Of a stretch of 64,000 bases of DNA, positions 61,132-64,000 are shown in pieces; the stretch's first letter is position 1; every line of letters starts with the position of its first letter. The stretch is taken from positions 439,689-503,688 of the forward strand of contig NZ_FOEF01000003.1 of NCBI RefSeq assembly GCF_900110575.1. The letters are read 5' to 3'. The translations under genes and the position numbers were made by a program. This DNA comes from Amycolatopsis saalfeldensis. Its GTDB lineage: Bacteria; Actinomycetota; Actinomycetes; Mycobacteriales; Pseudonocardiaceae. Under the pieces are notes generated by a model. That model did not search any database and was not told where the DNA came from. It saw nothing but the letters and a program-made list of their open reading frames with translations.

Positions 61132-62218
61132 GTGGCTGCTGCGGTACGGCCCGGTGGTGCTGGCCTGGGTCCTGTTCGCCGCGCGGCGTGGCGGCGACCC
61201 CGGCCGCCGGGCGGTCCGGCAGGTTTTCCTCGGCCTGGCCGTCTCGCTGACGGCGCTGACCCCCGCCGGGCAGACGGTGATCCGCGCGGTCACCGGCGCC
61301 CCGGACCTGCCGCGCCTGGCCGGGCACGCCGGCATGCTCTACGCCGCGTGGTCGGCGCAGCGGTTTCTCGCGCACCTGAACGGAATCCGCCCGCCGCGCC
61401 GGCAGGGCTGGTGGATCGGCGGCATGTTCGCGGTGATGTGTGTGCTCTTCGCGCTCACGCCCGACCTGAAGCCGCAGTCGCCGTGGGTGATGGAGTACTG
61501 CTTCGCTTACGCCGCGGCGCAGATCCCGGCCTTCGCCGGGGTGATCCGGCTGGGCCTGCGGTATGCGCGTCCGGCAGCCCCGGCTTCTTTGCGCGCGGGC
61601 CTTGGCCTGGCTGTCGCGGGCACTGCCGCCGGGGTGGTGTACCTGGTGAACAAGACGGCGCTGGCCGCCGCGCCCCGGTGGGGCTTCGACTATCCGCCCG
61701 GGCACGCGTTCCTGATGTCCAAGGCGCTGCCCGCCGTGGCGCACGTGCTGGTGCTCGTCGGCGTCACGCTGCCCGCGGCCGCGGCCTGGCTGGGCCGGTG
61801 CCGGCGGCACCGCCGGCTTCGTCCACTGTGGACGGCGTTGTACCGGGCCGACCCGGCGATCGCATTGGACCCGCCCGCCGGCCCGCGCCGGCTGGCGCCG
61901 TGGGGCCTCCGGATGCGCCTCTACCGGCGGGTGATCGAGATCCGCGACGGGCTGCTCGCGCTCCAGCCGTACCGGGACCCGGCCGTCGCCGCCGCCGCGC
62001 GGGAAAGCGGGGTCCGGGCCGGGCTGCGCGGCCGTCGGCTGGACGCCGCGGTCGAGGCCGCCGCGGTCGTCGCGGCATTGCGCGCGCGGGCGGACGGCGT
62101 GGCGCCGGACGTCGAGGAAAGCAGCGCCGCGCCCGGTGGCGAAGACCTCGGCAGCGACGCTGCGTTCCTGAGCGAGGTCGCCGTCGCCTACCGGCGCAAC
62201 GCGGTCGCCGCGGGCTGA
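61124..62218 (+). CDS. Multi-TM membrane protein, MAB_1171c family
   Basis: 364 residues. Six or seven helices in the first 230 (LRYGPVVLAWVLFAARRGG, FLGLAVSLTALTPAGQTVI, WIGGMFAVMCVLFALTPDL, CFAYAAAQIPAFAGVIRLG, GLGLAVAGTAAGVVYLVN, ALPAVAHVLVLVGVTLPAAAAWLG), then a cytoplasmic domain with RLRPLWTALYRADPAIALDPP and MRLYRRVIEIRDGLLALQPY. This matches the MAB_1171c putative transporter family found in actinobacteria next to XRE and ImmA/IrrE genes. Function unknown; a signal-sensing role toward the protease is plausible (inference). Confidence 0.8.
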   Translation: MAEWLLRYGPVVLAWVLFAARRGGDPGRRAVRQVFLGLAVSLTALTPAGQTVIRAVTGAPDLPRLAGHAGMLYAAWSAQRFLAHLNGIRPPRRQGWWIGGMFAVMCVLFALTPDLKPQSPWVMEYCFAYAAAQIPAFAGVIRLGLRYARPAAPASLRAGLGLAVAGTAAGVVYLVNKTALAAAPRWGFDYPPGHAFLMSKALPAVAHVLVLVGVTLPAAAAWLGRCRRHRRLRPLWTALYRADPAIALDPPAGPRRLAPWGLRMRLYRRVIEIRDGLLALQPYRDPAVAAAARESGVRAGLRGRRLDAAVEAAAVVAALRARADGVAPDVEESSAAPGGEDLGSDAAFLSEVAVAYRRNAVAAG

Positions 62219-62316
62219 CGAGCCAGGTCTTTGTCAAAGTGTTGACCGAGGGCCGGGCGCGCGGAAAGGTCGGATGTCAGGTCAGGTAGCTCGGTTTCTG
62301 CCGTGGGAGGCACCCG

Positions 62317-64000
62317 GTGCGGTACAGGTTCTTGGCGGCGGTCCTCGCGACGGCGGTACTCGGCGCGCCGAGTGTCGCCGCGGCGGCCCCTGGCGGGGCG
62401 GCTGCGGAAGCGCAGCTGGTCAGCGACCCGGCAGCGTACGTCGACCCGCTGATCGGCACCGGCAGCGGGGGCGGCTCGGTCGGCGAGATCAACAACTTCC
62501 CCGGCCCGGCGATGCCGTTCGGGATGATGCAGTTCTCCCCGGACACCCAGGGCTCCTACGCCGGCTACCAGTATCACAGCGATCAGATCCGAGGTTTCAG
62601 CCTCGATCACGCCTCGGTCGGCTGCACCGCGTTCGGCGACGTGCCGATCCTGCCGGTGACCGGCGACGTCGGTGCGGCCCCGTGGGACCGCACCGAGCAC
62701 TTCACCCATGACGGCGAGCAGGCCGCACCCGGCTATTACGCCGTGACGCTCGCCGATTCGAAGGTCCGCGCGGAGCTGACCGCCGGCACGCGCACCGGCC
62801 TGGCCGCGTTCACCTTCCCGGCCGGCGCGAACGCGCAGGTGCTGGTCAAGGGCGGCGCCAGCCTGGCCGGCGACTCCCACGCGGACCTGAAGGTCACCGG
62901 CGACCACGAGGTCAGCGGTTCGGCGACCACCGGCAACTTCTGCGGCAAGGGCAACAAGTACACCGTCTACTACGACGTCACGTTCGACCAGCCGTTCACC
63001 GCGCACGGCACGTGGGACGGCACCTCGGTGAAGCCGGGCACGGACGCCGTCGACTCGCCGAAGGCCGGCGCCTACCTGACCTTCGGCTCGCAGAAAGTGG
63101 TGCACGCCAAGGTTTCGATGTCGTACGTGAGCGTCGACGGCGCGAAGGCCAACATGGCCGCGGAGATCCCGGGCTGGGACCTCGGCGCCGTCCGTCAGTC
63201 CACAAGGGACGCCTGGTCGGCCATGCTCGGCAAGATCCGCGTGGCGGGCAAGGACTCCGCGCAGCTCAAGACCTTCTACACCTTCCTGTACCACTCGCTG
63301 ATGCACCCCAACACGTTCAACGACGTCGACGGCCGGTACATCGGCTTCGACGACAAGATTCGGACGCTGCCCGCCGGGCACGCGCAGTACGCCAACTTCT
63401 CCGATTGGGACACCTACCGCACGCTCGCGCCGTTGCAGGCCATGCTGTTCCCGAAGCAGGCCAGCGACATGGCGCAGTCGCTGACCAACGACGCGGTGCA
63501 GGGCGGCTGGTGGCCGCGCTGGCCGATGGCGAACGACTACACCGGCCAGATGACCGGGGACAGCTCGGTGGCGCTGATCTCGAGCCTGTACGCCTTCGGC
63601 GCGCGGGACTTCGACGTCAAGACCGCGCTGAAGTACCTGGTCAAGGGCGCGACGTCGGTGGACGGGACGCCCGGCGCGTACCAGGAGCGCCGGGGCGTCG
63701 CGGACTACGTGGCCCGCGGGTACATGCCGAACAACGACGCCTCCCGCGGCGACCACGCGCGCGTCGGCGCGTCGATCACCCTGGAGTGGGCGATCGACGA
63801 CTTCGCGATCGCGCAGTTCGCGCAGGGCATCGGCGACCGCGGCGTCGCCCGTGAGTTCGGCAAGCGCGGCCAGAACTGGCAGAACATCTTCAACCCGGCC
63901 ACCGGCTACCTCCAGCCGCGCGGCGAGGACGGCCGCTTCCCCGACGGCCCGGCCTACCAGCCCCCGCCGCCGGGCGAATTCGGCCAGGACGGCTTCGACG
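62317..64000 (+). CDS. Secreted GH92 alpha-1,2-mannosidase, N-terminal part
   Basis: 561 codons are visible before the window ends. Signal peptide (RYRFLAAVLATAVLGAPSVAAAA). The GH92 opening motif is DPLIGTGSGGGSVGEINNFPGPAMPFGMMQFSPDT; then GFSLDHASVGC, LYHSLMHPNTFNDVDGRYIGFDD, FSDWDTYRTLAPLQAMLFPKQASDM and GYMPNNDASRGDHARVGASITLEWAIDDFAIAQFA, all GH92 marks. These calcium-dependent exo-mannosidases trim alpha-mannans and would complement the GH76 enzyme at 54.8 kb. GTG at 62317 follows GGGAGG. The C-terminal catalytic lobe lies outside the window. Confidence 0.9.
   Translation, partial: MRYRFLAAVLATAVLGAPSVAAAAPGGAAAEAQLVSDPAAYVDPLIGTGSGGGSVGEINNFPGPAMPFGMMQFSPDTQGSYAGYQYHSDQIRGFSLDHASVGCTAFGDVPILPVTGDVGAAPWDRTEHFTHDGEQAAPGYYAVTLADSKVRAELTAGTRTGLAAFTFPAGANAQVLVKGGASLAGDSHADLKVTGDHEVSGSATTGNFCGKGNKYTVYYDVTFDQPFTAHGTWDGTSVKPGTDAVDSPKAGAYLTFGSQKVVHAKVSMSYVSVDGAKANMAAEIPGWDLGAVRQSTRDAWSAMLGKIRVAGKDSAQLKTFYTFLYHSLMHPNTFNDVDGRYIGFDDKIRTLPAGHAQYANFSDWDTYRTLAPLQAMLFPKQASDMAQSLTNDAVQGGWWPRWPMANDYTGQMTGDSSVALISSLYAFGARDFDVKTALKYLVKGATSVDGTPGAYQERRGVADYVARGYMPNNDASRGDHARVGASITLEWAIDDFAIAQFAQGIGDRGVAREFGKRGQNWQNIFNPATGYLQPRGEDGRFPDGPAYQPPPPGEFGQDGFD

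Overview
The window is high-GC DNA with dense, often overlapping genes, GTG starts and GTGA/ATGA stop-start overlaps. It looks like a filamentous actinomycete chromosome. The gene set (EspG-like protein, DesA3-like desaturase, SAM methyltransferases, HelR-type RNA polymerase helicase, antibiotic glycosyltransferase) suggests Pseudonocardiaceae, most plausibly Amycolatopsis or a close relative. That placement is inference from gene content. No rRNA, tRNA, CRISPR array or intact insertion sequence was recognised.

Layout. 0-7 kb: the tail of a YeiH-type exporter, an MFS/MarR drug-efflux pair, then a glycosyltransferase with a near-perfect rifamycin-associated element (RAE) upstream, an 0.8 kb minisatellite, and a HelR/HelD RNA polymerase helicase. 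Together these look like a rifamycin-resistance locus. 6.6-9.4 kb: a cobalamin riboswitch controls cbtB-cbtA and a (2Fe-2S) protein; beside it lies a collapsed siderophore-uptake locus with a remnant iron box. 9.4-13 kb: an RpiR regulator, an MFS carrier and an unusual aromatic amino-acid lyase. 13-21 kb: methyltransferase, an RseB/LolA-like protein plus ABC exporter, lipase, SnoaL-like protein, flavin monooxygenase and DUF885 peptidase. 21-22.7 kb: a minisatellite and a two-gene operon whose first product is half Ser/Gly/Ala repeats.

22.9-34 kb is a secreted carbohydrate-active region: a parallel beta-helix protein with two copies of one module, an SGNH esterase, an M55 aminopeptidase, a GH59 galactocerebrosidase-like enzyme with two ricin lectins, a frameshifted GH54 arabinofuranosidase with a ricin lectin, and a Tat-exported DUF4185 protein. 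The theme returns at 53.3-56.4 kb (SGNH esterase with FG-GAP propeller, GH76 mannanase) and at the right edge (GH92 mannosidase).

34-40 kb: a two-component system, a divergent MacB/FtsX-type ABC transporter and a CPBP protease. 40-51 kb: carbonic anhydrase, cupin, EspG, PucR-like regulator, esterase, S9 peptidase, desaturase, STAS protein and a membrane-anchor-less NfeD/flotillin pair. 50-52.4 kb: a Cmx-type efflux pump preceded by a short leader ORF with a hairpin, and an EamA transporter. 56.6-62.2 kb: TetR with a perfect palindromic operator, DUF4345, a DUF574-type methyltransferase, remnants of a catechol dioxygenase and a frameshifted thioesterase, a small secreted protein, and a translationally coupled XRE / ImmA-IrrE / multi-TM trio that is the best candidate for an undescribed functional system.

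Two features recur: gene decay by internal deletion or frameshift (siderophore transporter, GH54, dioxygenase, thioesterase), and tandem duplication of the 3' end of a gene just downstream of its stop codon (DUF885 at 19.2 kb, FG-GAP esterase at 52.6-53.3 kb).
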